Notes: generated by a model not told the origin, from the sequence alone. DNA of 64,000 bases from Mucilaginibacter terrigena (GCF_004168255.1 NZ_SEWG01000005.1:186001-250000); one strand, 5' to 3'. Shown: positions 1-8,887, numbered from the stretch's first letter. A program made the numbers and translations.

Positions 1-318
1 TAAGCCCTGTATCTCAATTTCTTTCGATATGGCATCGTACTCGCGGTTATTCTTAACCTCGTTAAGTTGCGTTTCGTATTTTTTTATGTTCGATTGAGCG
101 TCTTTGATCAGGTTCTTGCGGGTTACAATTTCATCCTCCAGATCATCAAGCTCATTTTTGATTTTTTGTATGCGGGTTTCAAGGCCGGCAACATCATCCT
201 CAAGGTCGGCAACTTCCATAGGCAGTTCACCTCTTACCTGGCGTATCTTGTCAATTTTGGTGTGGATGGTTTGCAGGTCGTATAAAGCTTTCAGCTTTTG
301 TTCTATGGTTTGTTCCAT
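1..318 (-). CDS. C4-type zinc ribbon coiled-coil protein, partial
   Basis: The gene starts at 318 on the minus strand and runs off the left edge, so only about 106 N-terminal residues are visible. They are highly charged and heptad-like (MEQTIEQKLKALYDLQTIHT at the start), which fits the long antiparallel coiled coil of the CT398/zf-RING_7 family; the C-terminal zinc ribbon would lie outside the window. Its ATG overlaps the stop of the Nif3 gene upstream (TAATG), so the two are probably translationally coupled. The pairing of a zinc-ribbon coiled-coil gene with nif3 is common in Bacteroidota. The family is thought to act in RNA or nucleotide-related processes, but nothing in the visible part shows a specific function. 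Confidence 0.8.
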   Translation of the reverse strand, partial: MEQTIEQKLKALYDLQTIHTKIDKIRQVRGELPMEVADLEDDVAGLETRIQKIKNELDDLEDEIVTRKNLIKDAQSNIKKYETQLNEVKNNREYDAISKEIEIQGL

Positions 319-1415
319 TAAATAAAATATTTGACGGGGTTTGTATTCACTTTTGTTAAACGGATGGCAAAGTTAACAAATTTTTCTTGAATAATTTCGC
401 ACAATAATTGTTGCGTAAATTGCTCACTTTCAAAATGTCCGATGTCTGCTATCACTATTTTTCCCTCGGCATCAAAAAACTCATGGTATTTATAATCCGC
501 AGTGATAAAAACATCGGCCCCGGCCGCTATGGCATGCTTCAATAAAAAGCCGCCCGAGCCGCCGCAAACTGCCACTTTCTTAACGGGTTTGCCGGTAAAG
601 GCGGTATGCCTGATAACGGCGCAGTCCATCGCGGCCTTAACTTCACCTAAAAATTCGGCCTCATCCATCGGCATATCAAGTTCACCTATCATGCCGCTGC
701 CAATTTCCTGGTGCTGGTTGGTAAGGTTGTACAGATCGTACGCAACCTCTTCGTAAGGGTGAGCCAATACCAGCGCCATAATAATTTTGCTTTCCAGGTT
801 GGCGGGGTAAACGGTTTCTATGCGCATCTCCTCTTCGTGGTGGCGGATGCCCGGCTCGCCAACGTATGGGTCGGTGTTTTCGCCGCCTTTAAAAGTGCCG
901 GTACCTTCGGCGTTAAAGCTGCATTCGCTGTAATCGCCAATATGGCCGGCCCCTGCATGGAACAGCGCTTTACGCACCTGCTCGGCCTGCGCCACAGGCA
1001 CATAAGTAACCAGTTTTTTAAGCAGATTATGTTTGGGGGCTAATATGCGGGTATTGGTTAAACCTAAAGTTTCGCAAATGCGGGCGTTAACCCCCGTCAT
1101 CACGTTATCCAGGTTAGTATGGATAGCATAAAGCGCTATGTTGTTGCGGATGGCCTTTTCTACCACGCGCTCTACATAGGTTTTGCCGTTAAACTTTTTT
1201 AAGCCTTTAAAAACAATGGGGTGGTGAGATATAATTACCTGGCAGCCGGTGGCAATGGCCTCGTCAACCACGGCTTCCGTACAGTCCAGCGAGATCAGGG
1301 CCTGGTTCACCTCCATATCCGGCTGGCCAACAATAAGGCCGCTGTTATCATAATCTTCCTGGTAGGCCAGCGGGGCCAGGCTTTCCAGGTAAGCGGTTAG
1401 CTGTGCTAATTTCAT
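318..1415 (-). CDS. Nif3-like dinuclear metal center protein
   Basis: The 365-residue protein matches the long form of the NIF3/YbgI family. Metal ligands are visible: the SHHP motif at residues 63-66, a second conserved histidine in AIHTNLD near residue 99, and the C-terminal ADIGHFESEQ block near 322-331. The extra length compared with the roughly 250-residue short form is a middle domain (about 120-230) of the PII/CutA-like type. The family forms a toroidal hexamer with a dinuclear metal site; some annotations call it GTP cyclohydrolase I type 2, but the true substrate is unsettled. It lies upstream of, and overlaps by one base with, the zinc-ribbon coiled-coil gene. Confidence 0.9.
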   Translation of the reverse strand: MKLAQLTAYLESLAPLAYQEDYDNSGLIVGQPDMEVNQALISLDCTEAVVDEAIATGCQVIISHHPIVFKGLKKFNGKTYVERVVEKAIRNNIALYAIHTNLDNVMTGVNARICETLGLTNTRILAPKHNLLKKLVTYVPVAQAEQVRKALFHAGAGHIGDYSECSFNAEGTGTFKGGENTDPYVGEPGIRHHEEEMRIETVYPANLESKIIMALVLAHPYEEVAYDLYNLTNQHQEIGSGMIGELDMPMDEAEFLGEVKAAMDCAVIRHTAFTGKPVKKVAVCGGSGGFLLKHAIAAGADVFITADYKYHEFFDAEGKIVIADIGHFESEQFTQQLLCEIIQEKFVNFAIRLTKVNTNPVKYFI

Positions 1416-1458
1416 AATTGTACTAAGGTAACAAGGCGGGGCGAGGTTTGGAAATTTT

Positions 1459-1553
1459 AGCCCCCTCTAAATCTCCCCCGATAGGAGAGACTTTTAATCC
1501 CCCGCTTTACGACGCCCCTTTAAACGCCTTCCCCTAAGGAGAGGGCCGGTTAG
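1459..1553. repeat. G/C-rich intergenic palindromic repeats
   Basis: The stretch between the Nif3 gene and the next minus-strand transcript holds runs such as agccccctctaaatctcccc followed by partly complementary ggagag tracts. It resembles other short intergenic units of this window (near 37931, 43360, 48545, 49518, 58085 and 58187), all built from CCCCCT and AGGGGG arms. No coding potential is seen here. Confidence 0.5.
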
Positions 1554-1555
1554 AA

Positions 1556-1636
1556 AATAAAAAAATCAAAACGTGCAGGTAATATTTTCTTTGGCGCAAG
1601 CCGTTTGGCCTTCCAATTCTTACCTCGTTTTGATTC
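1556..1636 (-). terminator. Long stem terminator
   Basis: Two blocks pair: AATCAAAACG at 1564-1573 plus AGGTAA at 1577-1582 pair with TTACCT at 1620-1625 plus CGTTTTGATT at 1626-1635. On the minus strand the stem is followed by a run of T, so it reads as an intrinsic terminator for the TM2/small-ORF transcript. The 37-base interior is unusually large and can fold further (GGC/GCC). Confidence 0.7.
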
Positions 1637-1658
1637 TTTTAGGATGTAAAGGTTTCCC

Positions 1659-1784
1659 TTATAGCGTGGCGTACATCAGTTTGCGTGCCTTAATAATTTT
1701 AAGGTCGTTTAGCAAAATGTTCATTAGCTCTTTATCAAAGCGCGACACTAATTTATGGATAACCGGTTTTTTGTAAGTTTTCAT
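1659..1784 (-). CDS. Possible 41-residue protein
   Basis: A short minus-strand frame starts with ATG at 1784, 30 bases after the TM2 gene, and ends at a TAA at 1659-1661. The product begins MKTYKKPVIHKLVSRFDKEL and is basic and probably helical. It lies between the TM2 gene and a strong terminator, so it is likely transcribed. No family is recognised. It could be a real small protein, a remnant of a longer gene, or chance; length alone cannot decide. Confidence 0.35.
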   Translation of the reverse strand: MKTYKKPVIHKLVSRFDKELMNILLNDLKIIKARKLMYATL

Positions 1785-1813
1785 TTTGTGATGTATTAAA
1801 GGTTTCTATTTAA

Positions 1814-2173
1814 TTACAAGCCCATCTTGGCTATGTTAAAGGCTTCGTAAGCCATTTTTTGGTTGTATTCGTTGGCAAGCGATTGGTGGTTGATCAGGTC
1901 GACAATTGTGCCTATCCAGCAAAAACCAATAGTTAACAGGTAAAATATACCCATTGCTGTTTGGCCTAATAAAAACCGTTGTATCCCGGCAATGCCTAAA
2001 AAGCCAAGCAGCGTGAATATTAAAATATCCTGGGCGCTTTTTCTTTTACTGGAATATACCATGTAAAAACTTTGTTTTTGTGTGTCGCTAAGGCTGCTTG
2101 TAGCCTGGTGCAATACTGCCATTTCCTCTGGTGTGATGCCTGGCAATGACATATAAGGATTGTAAGTGTTCAT
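1814..2173 (-). CDS. TM2 domain membrane protein (copy A)
   Basis: The 119-residue protein has a soluble N-terminal part (about 1-45) and then a TM2 domain. The domain has two hydrophobic helices, about 50-68 and 75-95, the second running straight into IGTIVDLI. The GIQRFLLGQTAMGIFYLL turn between them is typical of the fold. The role of TM2 proteins in bacteria is not known; they sit in the inner membrane. It is a clear paralogue of the protein at 2470-2829: both start with a five-residue variant of METYNPYMSLPGIT and have the same length. The near-consensus box TAGTTTTA lies at 2205-2212 on the minus strand. Confidence 0.85.
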   Translation of the reverse strand: MNTYNPYMSLPGITPEEMAVLHQATSSLSDTQKQSFYMVYSSKRKSAQDILIFTLLGFLGIAGIQRFLLGQTAMGIFYLLTIGFCWIGTIVDLINHQSLANEYNQKMAYEAFNIAKMGL

Positions 2174-2212
2174 TTTATTTAGTTTTATATTGTGATTGAT
2201 GATGTAAAACTA

Positions 2213-2300
2213 ATATCCGAATAAAAATTCACCTACACCTAATAGGCAACCTGTAATAAACCATCGGTAAGCGTGGTTATTTATTCGGCGAATAAGGCGT
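2213..2300 (-). promoter_or_regulatory. Conserved upstream block of TM2 gene A
   Basis: About 85 bases here align with 2868-2950 upstream of the second TM2 gene. Shared segments include a ggcaacctgt core and an atcggtaa/cg/ggttat core followed by cggcgaa. The rest of the gap to 2469 is AT-rich and shows nothing else. The conservation suggests a shared cis element or simply a recent duplication. Confidence 0.45.
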
Positions 2301-2469
2301 AGGTTTTTTACCGATGAGGGCTAATGCAGCTATTGTTATTTAAATTGCGAATATACCAGCGTATTGCATTGTGTAATAAGAAACAGTGGGCTTACAATTT
2401 AGTGTAAAAATAAAATGCCCGTATATACAGGCGGGCATTACTTTATTTATGATTATGAGGCTGGGGCCG

Positions 2470-2829
2470 TTAAACACCCAGTTTAATGATGTTAACACTT
2501 TCGTAAGCCATTTTTTGATTGTAATCGTTGGTAAGCGATTTGTAATTTATCAGGTCCATAATGGTACATACAAAAAAGAAGCCAGCGGTAAAAAGATAAA
2601 GTATCCCCATCGTTATCTCGCCCATCATAATACGATGAATGCCGGCAATGCCAAAAAGGCCAAGTAGCGCAAATATCAATATCTCTTGCGGGTTTTTCCT
2701 TTTACCTATATACACGTTATAAAAACTTTGCTTTTGGCTATCGCTCAGGCCGGTTGTGGTTTGGTGCAAAATTGTCAATTCTTCGGTAGTAATACCCGGC
2801 AACGACATGTACGGATTGTAGGTTTCCAT
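2470..2829 (-). CDS. TM2 domain membrane protein (copy B)
   Basis: This 119-residue paralogue of the 1814-2173 gene has the same architecture: a soluble N-terminal part, then two membrane helices joined by GIHRIMMGEITMGILYLF. The C-terminal halves share the pattern NYKSLTNDYNQKMAYE. The tandem pair arose by duplication that included upstream DNA. A consensus -7 box TACTTTTG lies at 2860-2867 on the minus strand, about 30 bases before the start. Function of the family is unknown. Confidence 0.87.
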   Translation of the reverse strand: METYNPYMSLPGITTEELTILHQTTTGLSDSQKQSFYNVYIGKRKNPQEILIFALLGLFGIAGIHRIMMGEITMGILYLFTAGFFFVCTIMDLINYKSLTNDYNQKMAYESVNIIKLGV

Positions 2830-2859
2830 CTTTTTATGTTTAAGTGTGTTTTAAGAATG

Positions 2860-2867
2860 CAAAAGTA
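2860..2867 (-). promoter_or_regulatory. -7 promoter box TACTTTTG
   Basis: An exact match to the Bacteroidota -7 consensus TAnnTTTG on the minus strand, 31 bases before the ATG of TM2 gene B. No convincing -33 TTG is seen at the usual spacing. Confidence 0.5.
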
Positions 2868-2958
2868 ATATCGGGATAAAAACCCTTATATTGCTAATTG
2901 GCAACCTGTTACAATCTATCGGTAAACGCGGTTATATATCCGGCGAACAGAATTATTA

Positions 2959-3264
2959 TTATTGACCTTGCTTATCGAATCGGTATTTATGCCCGATAGC
3001 GAGTTTGCAGATACGATACACCAATACCACCAGCACGGGCACACCCAGCCAGTGCGCGTGGAAAGAGTTTTTAATATCGCCATGAAAAAGATACGATATG
3101 GCATGGCCAAGGCCGCAGCCGGGGCACCAGGTTATGCCAAATGCCTTTAAAGGGCACAAACTAAAATGGCTTTCGCCGGCCGGGTTAGTAAACGCCAGGC
3201 AGGCCAAAGCCACGATCCAGAAGATTAATTCGAAATACCGGTTAAAGATCTTTCTAATCGACAC
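2959..3264 (-). CDS. DUF2752 family membrane protein
   Basis: The product carries the DUF2752 signature, a CPLKAFGITWCPGCGLGHAI block with paired cysteines followed by a hydrophobic helix (WLGVPVLVVLVYRI). A GTG at 3264 is preferred as start because it gives VSIRKI directly before the first membrane helix and overlaps the stop of the DUF4199 gene by 11 bases; an upstream ATG at 3300 is possible and would overlap by 47 bases. DUF2752 proteins are small inner-membrane proteins of unknown function. Confidence 0.78.
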   Translation of the reverse strand: MSIRKIFNRYFELIFWIVALACLAFTNPAGESHFSLCPLKAFGITWCPGCGLGHAISYLFHGDIKNSFHAHWLGVPVLVVLVYRICKLAIGHKYRFDKQGQ

Positions 3265-3670
3265 GGTTGCTTTTGGTGGTAAGCAATAAAGATACTGCAA
3301 AAGCCTCTATTACACCAACCAGCAGGGCGCCAAAAATACGGCCGCTAAAACTTTGAAACGTAGTATCGGTGCTTTGTGCGCCGCCCCAGTTTATAAATAT
3401 GATGCCTGCAAAAACGGCTAAGATACCGCCGACTATCAGGATCTTAAAACTTTGTATCAATGCTTCTAAAAAGCCCATATTCCCTTTTAACTCACCATCG
3501 CGAAAGTTTTTAACGCCAAAGTACAAGCCGATAAGAGGGATCAAAACCGAAACATATTCTATTGGGTTGGCCTGGCTATCGGTTAAGTTATAGCCGGTTT
3601 GGCGCATAACAAATAGCCATATTAAACTTAAAACGCCTATTACTAATCCAAATATTACTGAGTTCTTCAT
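3254..3670 (-). CDS. DUF4199 family membrane protein
   Basis: The 138-residue protein has four hydrophobic helices (about 5-22, 40-55, 75-98, 115-133) and matches the DUF4199 pattern of Bacteroidota. The family has no known function. It is followed by, and overlaps, the DUF2752 gene, so the two are probably cotranscribed on the minus strand. It is divergent from mfd. Confidence 0.75.
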   Translation of the reverse strand: MKNSVIFGLVIGVLSLIWLFVMRQTGYNLTDSQANPIEYVSVLIPLIGLYFGVKNFRDGELKGNMGFLEALIQSFKILIVGGILAVFAGIIFINWGGAQSTDTTFQSFSGRIFGALLVGVIEAFAVSLLLTTKSNRVD

Positions 3671-3808
3671 GTTGTATAAAGTTTGGTGCTTTGTTGCAAT
3701 TTCGAAATATCATTTAAAAGTAAACATAAGCGCAAATTGTTTGCTATAATTTTATGATAAATAGTTCGGCCGCCGAAAAAAGGCTTTTTTACCTATATTT
3801 ACAACGTT

Positions 3809-6800
3809 TTGAACATCCGTGATATTTTAGAGCGTTATAAGGTTGACGAACGGATAAAGGCATTGGCGCAAGCCTTAAATGCCGGTAAAAATCCAAAGGT
3901 GCAGCTTAGGGGGCTGGTCGGATCGGGTGATGCGGCCATGGCGGCAGCATTGTATTTTTTGCAGCACAAGCACATGATCTTCGTGCTGCCCGAACGCGAA
4001 GAAGCCTCGTACTTTTTGGCCGACCTGGAGAATTTGACCGGGAAGGAAGTTTTGCTTTTCCCATCATCATACCGCAAACCGTTTGAATTTACCCAACCCG
4101 ACAGCAGTAACGTGCTTACCCGCGCCGAAGTATTGAACGAGCTAAACCACGCCACAGCATACGGCCAGCTGATAGTAACTTACCCTGAAGCCCTGGCCGA
4201 AAAGGTGATAGACCGCTCATCGCTGGAGAAGAACACGCTGGAAATTTCGGTTAACAATAAATTAGGGATCGATTTCATCACCGAGTTTTTGGTAGAGTAT
4301 GATTTTGACCGGGTTGATTTTGTTTACGAACCGGGGCAGTTCTCTGTCCGTGGTGGTATCGTGGATATCTTCTCTTTTTCGCACGACTTGCCATACCGGG
4401 TAGAGTTTTTTGGCGACTTAATAGAATCCATCCGTACATTTGAAATAGAAAGCCAGCTATCTGTAGAGCAGGTGAAGAACATCACCATTGTACCAAACGT
4501 GCAATCTAAATTCCTTACCGAGAATAATATTTCCCTGCTGGAATATGTGGAACCTGATACGCAGGTATGGATAAAAGATGTACAGTTTACACTGGATATT
4601 ATCCAAACCGGGCACAAAAAAGCCAACCAGCTTTGGAAGGCCCTTTCATCAGACGAAAAGAACCAGAACCCCGATTGGATAGACCCCAAGTTCAGCTTTA
4701 CCGACGAAAAACTGATTGCCGACCAGTTGCACGATTTTGCCCTGGTTGAATTTGGCAAGCAGTTTTTTTATACCGATGCTACGCAGATCAATTTTGACAT
4801 GCGCCCGCAGCCATCGTTCAATAAAGATTTTAGCCTGCTGATCCATAACTTTAAAAATAACGAGGCCGAAAAGATAGAGAACTATATCCTTACCGATTCG
4901 GCACGGCAGGTAGAGCGGCTTTACGCTATATTAGAAGACCTGGATAAAACCGTAAAATTCACCCCGGTAAGCATCAGCATCCGCGAGGGTTTTATAGATC
5001 GCGAACAAAAACTGGCCTGCTACACAGATCACCAGATCTTCGACCGCTATTATAAGTATAAGCTTAAAAAAGGTTACCAGCGTTCGCAGGCCATTACACT
5101 TAAAGAATTACGCGACCTTAAGCCCGGCGATTTTGTTACCCATATTGATCACGGCATTGGCAAATACGCCGGCCTGGAAAAAGTGGAGGTGAACGGCAAA
5201 ACGCAGGAAATGATCCGTTTGGTTTATGCCGATAACGACCTGCTGTATGTAAACATCAACTCGTTAAACCGCATCAGCAAGTATAGCGGCAAGGAAGGCA
5301 CCGAGCCCTGCATGAACAAACTGGGTACCGATACCTGGGAGCGCCTTAAAAAAACCACAAAAAAAAAAGTTAAGGACATTGCCCGCGACCTGATAAAGCT
5401 GTACGCCCTGCGTAAAGCGCAGGATGGGAATGCGTTTTCGCCTGATAGCTACTTACAGACCGAGCTGGAAGCATCCTTCCTGTACGAAGACACCCCCGAC
5501 CAGGAAAAAGCGACCGTTGATTTTAAGAAGGACATGGAATCGCCGCACCCTATGGACAGGCTGATATGCGGTGATGTGGGCTTCGGTAAAACCGAAATTG
5601 CGGTACGTGCCGCGTTTAAGGCTGTTGCAGATAGCAAGCAGGTAGCAATACTGGTCCCCACAACCATTTTAGCGGCCCAGCATTACAAAACATTCAGCGA
5701 CAGGCTAAAGGGCTTCCCGGTAAATATCGATTACGTAAACCGCTTTAAAACCACCAAACAGATCAAGGACACCCTTGCAGGCTTGAAGGAAGGCAAAGTA
5801 GATATCATCATCGGTACGCACCGTTTGGTAAGCAAGGACGTAAAGTTTAAAGACCTGGGGCTGATGATCATTGACGAGGAGCAAAAGTTTGGCGTTTCTA
5901 CAAAAGAAAAGCTGAAACACATGCGCGCCAATGTAGATACGTTAACGCTGACGGCTACGCCCATACCGCGTACCCTGCATTTTTCGTTAATGGGCGCGCG
6001 CGACCTTTCTATTATCTCAACCCCGCCGCCAAACCGGCAGCCGGTTGTTACCGAGCTGCATGTGTTTAACGATACATTGATCAAAGAATCGATACAGCAC
6101 GAAATTGAGCGCGACGGGCAGGTGTTTTTCATCCACAACCGTGTTGCCGACCTGCCGCAGCTTGGGGGTATGATCCATAAGCTGGTGCCGAAGGCGAGAA
6201 TAGGTATTGCCCACGGGCAACTGGAGGGCGATGCCCTGGAGGATGTGATGCTGAAGTTTGTGAACCACGAGTACGATGTGCTGGTGGCGACCACCATCAT
6301 CGAGGCCGGGCTGGATATCCCTAACGCTAATACCATTATCATAAACCATGCCCACATGTTTGGGCTTAGCGACCTGCACCAGATGCGCGGCCGTGTGGGG
6401 CGGAGCAACAAGAAGGCATATTGTTATTTGCTTAGTCCGCCGTTGAGTACTTTAACCAACGAGGCCCGCAAACGCCTGAGCGCTATTGAAGAATTTAGCG
6501 ACCTGGGCAGCGGCTTTAACGTAGCAATGCGCGATTTGGATATCCGCGGCAGCGGGAACCTTTTGGGGGCCGAACAAAGCGGTTTTATAGCCGAGATCGG
6601 CTTTGAGATGTACCACAAGATATTGGACGAGGCCATCCAGGAGCTGAAGGAAGACGAATTTAAGGGTGTGTTCCCTGATGATAAGCCGAAACCGTTTATT
6701 AGCTTCACCCAAATAGATACCGACCAGGAGATCCTGATCCCCGACGAATATGTAACCAATATAGGAGAACGTTATAATCTGTACACCGAGTTAAGCAAGC

Positions 6801-7159
6801 TGGAGAACGAAACCGAGCTGCACGCCTTTAAACAGCAGCTGCACGACAGGTTTGGCCCCATTCCCGAACAAGTTAACGACCTGCTTAATTCCATGCGCCT
6901 GCAATGGCTGGGCAAGGCTATAGGCTTCGAAAAAGTATCACTTAAAAAGAATGTGCTGCGCGGCTATTTTATCACCAACCAGCAGTCGGCTTATTTCGAG
7001 ACCGAAGCCTTTAAGGAAGTACTGGAATTTGTACAACGTAACCCGCGCCGCACCAATCTGAAAGAAGTAAAAAACACCCTGCGTTTAAGTATCGAGAGGG
7101 TAGCCAATATTGACGAAGCGCTGGAGATTTTGAGCGAGATGACGGTTGTTGGTGTATAA
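3809..7159 (+). CDS. mfd: Transcription-repair coupling factor Mfd
   Basis: Mfd displaces RNA polymerase stalled at DNA lesions and recruits UvrA. The 1116-residue length is typical. In order: a UvrB-like N-terminal module with the VRGGIVDIF block near residue 180, the CarD-like RNA-polymerase-interacting domain starting with KPGDFVTHIDHGIGKY near 437, the Walker A motif GFGKTE near 591, the Walker B DEEQ near 688, the TATPIPRTL motif, the second RecA-like half with QMRGRVGRS, and the C-terminal TRCF domain. The only plausible start is a TTG at 3809; a near-consensus box TATATTTA lies at 3794-3801. The gene stands alone. Confidence 0.97.
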   Translation: MNIRDILERYKVDERIKALAQALNAGKNPKVQLRGLVGSGDAAMAAALYFLQHKHMIFVLPEREEASYFLADLENLTGKEVLLFPSSYRKPFEFTQPDSSNVLTRAEVLNELNHATAYGQLIVTYPEALAEKVIDRSSLEKNTLEISVNNKLGIDFITEFLVEYDFDRVDFVYEPGQFSVRGGIVDIFSFSHDLPYRVEFFGDLIESIRTFEIESQLSVEQVKNITIVPNVQSKFLTENNISLLEYVEPDTQVWIKDVQFTLDIIQTGHKKANQLWKALSSDEKNQNPDWIDPKFSFTDEKLIADQLHDFALVEFGKQFFYTDATQINFDMRPQPSFNKDFSLLIHNFKNNEAEKIENYILTDSARQVERLYAILEDLDKTVKFTPVSISIREGFIDREQKLACYTDHQIFDRYYKYKLKKGYQRSQAITLKELRDLKPGDFVTHIDHGIGKYAGLEKVEVNGKTQEMIRLVYADNDLLYVNINSLNRISKYSGKEGTEPCMNKLGTDTWERLKKTTKKKVKDIARDLIKLYALRKAQDGNAFSPDSYLQTELEASFLYEDTPDQEKATVDFKKDMESPHPMDRLICGDVGFGKTEIAVRAAFKAVADSKQVAILVPTTILAAQHYKTFSDRLKGFPVNIDYVNRFKTTKQIKDTLAGLKEGKVDIIIGTHRLVSKDVKFKDLGLMIIDEEQKFGVSTKEKLKHMRANVDTLTLTATPIPRTLHFSLMGARDLSIISTPPPNRQPVVTELHVFNDTLIKESIQHEIERDGQVFFIHNRVADLPQLGGMIHKLVPKARIGIAHGQLEGDALEDVMLKFVNHEYDVLVATTIIEAGLDIPNANTIIINHAHMFGLSDLHQMRGRVGRSNKKAYCYLLSPPLSTLTNEARKRLSAIEEFSDLGSGFNVAMRDLDIRGSGNLLGAEQSGFIAEIGFEMYHKILDEAIQELKEDEFKGVFPDDKPKPFISFTQIDTDQEILIPDEYVTNIGERYNLYTELSKLENETELHAFKQQLHDRFGPIPEQVNDLLNSMRLQWLGKAIGFEKVSLKKNVLRGYFITNQQSAYFETEAFKEVLEFVQRNPRRTNLKEVKNTLRLSIERVANIDEALEILSEMTVVGV

Positions 7160-7165
7160 TAAATG

Positions 7166-8278
7166 CTACTTAAGTTCTTTAGGGATAATTGGTATAGCAC
7201 CGAGTGGAATACCGCGATATAATGGGATCTGGTAGTTTTCTACCGTCTTACCTATATAGCTAAACTTGCTGTTTTGCTGAAAGCCTAAGTTTACGGCGAT
7301 TTGTGTTCGCAACGGGATTCCGTAGATTTTTGCCGGTTGCCATTTAGGGCAATGGTCGATTGCTAATTTTAATGCGTTCAACAATTTATCTGAAACGGGC
7401 TCAATTGTTGAAAAATGGGTAATGGCCCCATTCTCCTCAATCTCAAAGTAAATCGCAATCGAGTCAATTTGCTTAGTGTTCAATATAGTGTTTTCCGGAA
7501 TTTTCAAGTTTTTCCGGAATTTCTTGACAAAGGTAACGATATCCTTTTCATTATGTGCGGGAACATATAAGGCTGTGAAAGTGTATGATTTACCTGTTGT
7601 TAACTCATTGCTCATACCAGATTGATAAACATTGTCCTTAAATATTAACTGATATTTAACATCACTGATATCTCTTGAAAGTCCTTCCCAAATGCCATCC
7701 ATTTTGCCGTTTTTTATTGGGCCTTTTAAAATAGCTAATAAGTCGGAATCGTACATTATAGCCATTCCGTTACCATCTTTGCATATTTGATTACCCCCTT
7801 TATCGTAAAAGTCTATTATCTTACTGTCGTAGTTACGATAAATATAATTAATTTGGTTCTTAACAACTAAACGAGGCTTACCATCTTTATAATATTGATA
7901 CTCCATCCCATTCTTTTTCCCATCAGTATAGTCACAGATACTTTCCCTTGTTCCTGACGGGTAAAATGTAATACGTTTTCCGTTGTACTCGCCAATACCT
8001 GTATATAAATTAATAAATGCCGTATTACATTGTGTAACCGATTTCAACCTCCCGTCAAGGTAAATTTCTTTTACCTCAACTACTTTATCTTCTTTATTAA
8101 AAGGCGGTAAAACGCGCTTAAAATCGGCGCTGTCCATCGATGGTACAATCATTTGCGAAAAGCCGGTCGATTTAACATAATAGATTTTTGTACCCAATGT
8201 TTGCGCATCGCATATCTTTGCCAAAAAGCAGAGTAAAAAAAGTAAGATTTCTTTTTTTAAAAGGCGAGAGAGAGTCAT
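7166..8278 (-). CDS. Secreted MORN-like repeat protein with TonB_C-like C-terminus
   Basis: The 370-residue product has an N-terminal signal peptide (hydrophobic stretch about 9-24). Residues about 80-180 show YwqK/MORN-2 type repeats such as NGKRITFYPSGTRESICDY and RLVVKN followed by DFYDKGGNQ. The C-terminal 100 residues resemble the TonB C-terminal fold seen in Bacteroidota periplasmic proteins: WQPAKIYGIPLRTQIAVNL is the typical signature. Such proteins are probably periplasmic or surface bound; the role is unknown. It is convergent with mfd, only six bases apart. Confidence 0.7.
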   Translation of the reverse strand: MTLSRLLKKEILLFLLCFLAKICDAQTLGTKIYYVKSTGFSQMIVPSMDSADFKRVLPPFNKEDKVVEVKEIYLDGRLKSVTQCNTAFINLYTGIGEYNGKRITFYPSGTRESICDYTDGKKNGMEYQYYKDGKPRLVVKNQINYIYRNYDSKIIDFYDKGGNQICKDGNGMAIMYDSDLLAILKGPIKNGKMDGIWEGLSRDISDVKYQLIFKDNVYQSGMSNELTTGKSYTFTALYVPAHNEKDIVTFVKKFRKNLKIPENTILNTKQIDSIAIYFEIEENGAITHFSTIEPVSDKLLNALKLAIDHCPKWQPAKIYGIPLRTQIAVNLGFQQNSKFSYIGKTVENYQIPLYRGIPLGAIPIIPKELK

Positions 8279-8306
8279 AATTGTGATAAACCTATATCCA
8301 AAGGTA

Positions 8307-8843
8307 TCAAATCTTCTTATAAATCCCCTTCAAATTTCTGCCCAGCTCTTTATAATCAAGGCCGTAGCCTACTACAAACTGGTTGGGGATCTGGAAGGCT
8401 ACGTATTTTAATTCTTCGATACTGTGCTCAACCGAATCGGGTTTAAAAAGCAGGGTGCAAACGGTAATGGATGCCGGGTTGCGCAGCAGCAATTTTTCTA
8501 TCAGGTACTTAATGGTGTTGCCGGTGTCAATTATATCTTCCACCAAAATAACATCTTTGCCGGTTATATTTACATGCAGGTCAAAATCGTCGCGAAGGGT
8601 GCGCGTGCTCGATACACCACCTAAGTACGAGGCCAGTTTGGTAAAGGTAACTTCGCAGGGCACAACAATCTCTTTCACCAGGTCGGCAGCAAACATAAAG
8701 CTGCCGTTAAGGATGCCTACAAATATGGGCCTGCGCCCTTCAAAGTCGATGTTTATTTGTTCTGCTATTTCGGCAATGCGCTTCTGTATGGCTTCGGGCG
8801 AGAACAATGGCGCAAATTCAAGGTCGTCTATTTGTAATTTCAT
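8307..8843 (-). CDS. hpt: Hypoxanthine phosphoribosyltransferase
   Basis: The enzyme salvages hypoxanthine and guanine to IMP and GMP with PRPP. The PRPP-binding loop VILVEDIIDTGNT is at residues 98-110. The flexible-loop region with SYLGG lies near 72-76, and the C-terminal FVVGYGLDYKELGRNLKGIY block binds the purine. The start is placed at the internal ATG at 8843 (MKLQIDD), giving 178 residues, the usual length; an upstream ATG at 8870 would add nine unconserved residues. It is divergent from the M16 peptidase gene. Confidence 0.93.
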   Translation of the reverse strand: MKLQIDDLEFAPLFSPEAIQKRIAEIAEQINIDFEGRRPIFVGILNGSFMFAADLVKEIVVPCEVTFTKLASYLGGVSSTRTLRDDFDLHVNITGKDVILVEDIIDTGNTIKYLIEKLLLRNPASITVCTLLFKPDSVEHSIEELKYVAFQIPNQFVVGYGLDYKELGRNLKGIYKKI

Positions 8844-8887
8844 AAGGTAAACATAAGCAATACCAAACAATTTGGAGGTTTATACGC

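Noticed and set aside
1573..1776. 67-residue plus-strand ORF
   Set aside because: It overlaps a hairpin and a better minus-strand candidate, and has no family resemblance.
2386..2667. 93-residue plus-strand ORF
   Set aside because: Mostly antisense to TM2 gene B.
5731..6411. 226-residue minus-strand ORF
   Set aside because: Antisense to the helicase domain of mfd.
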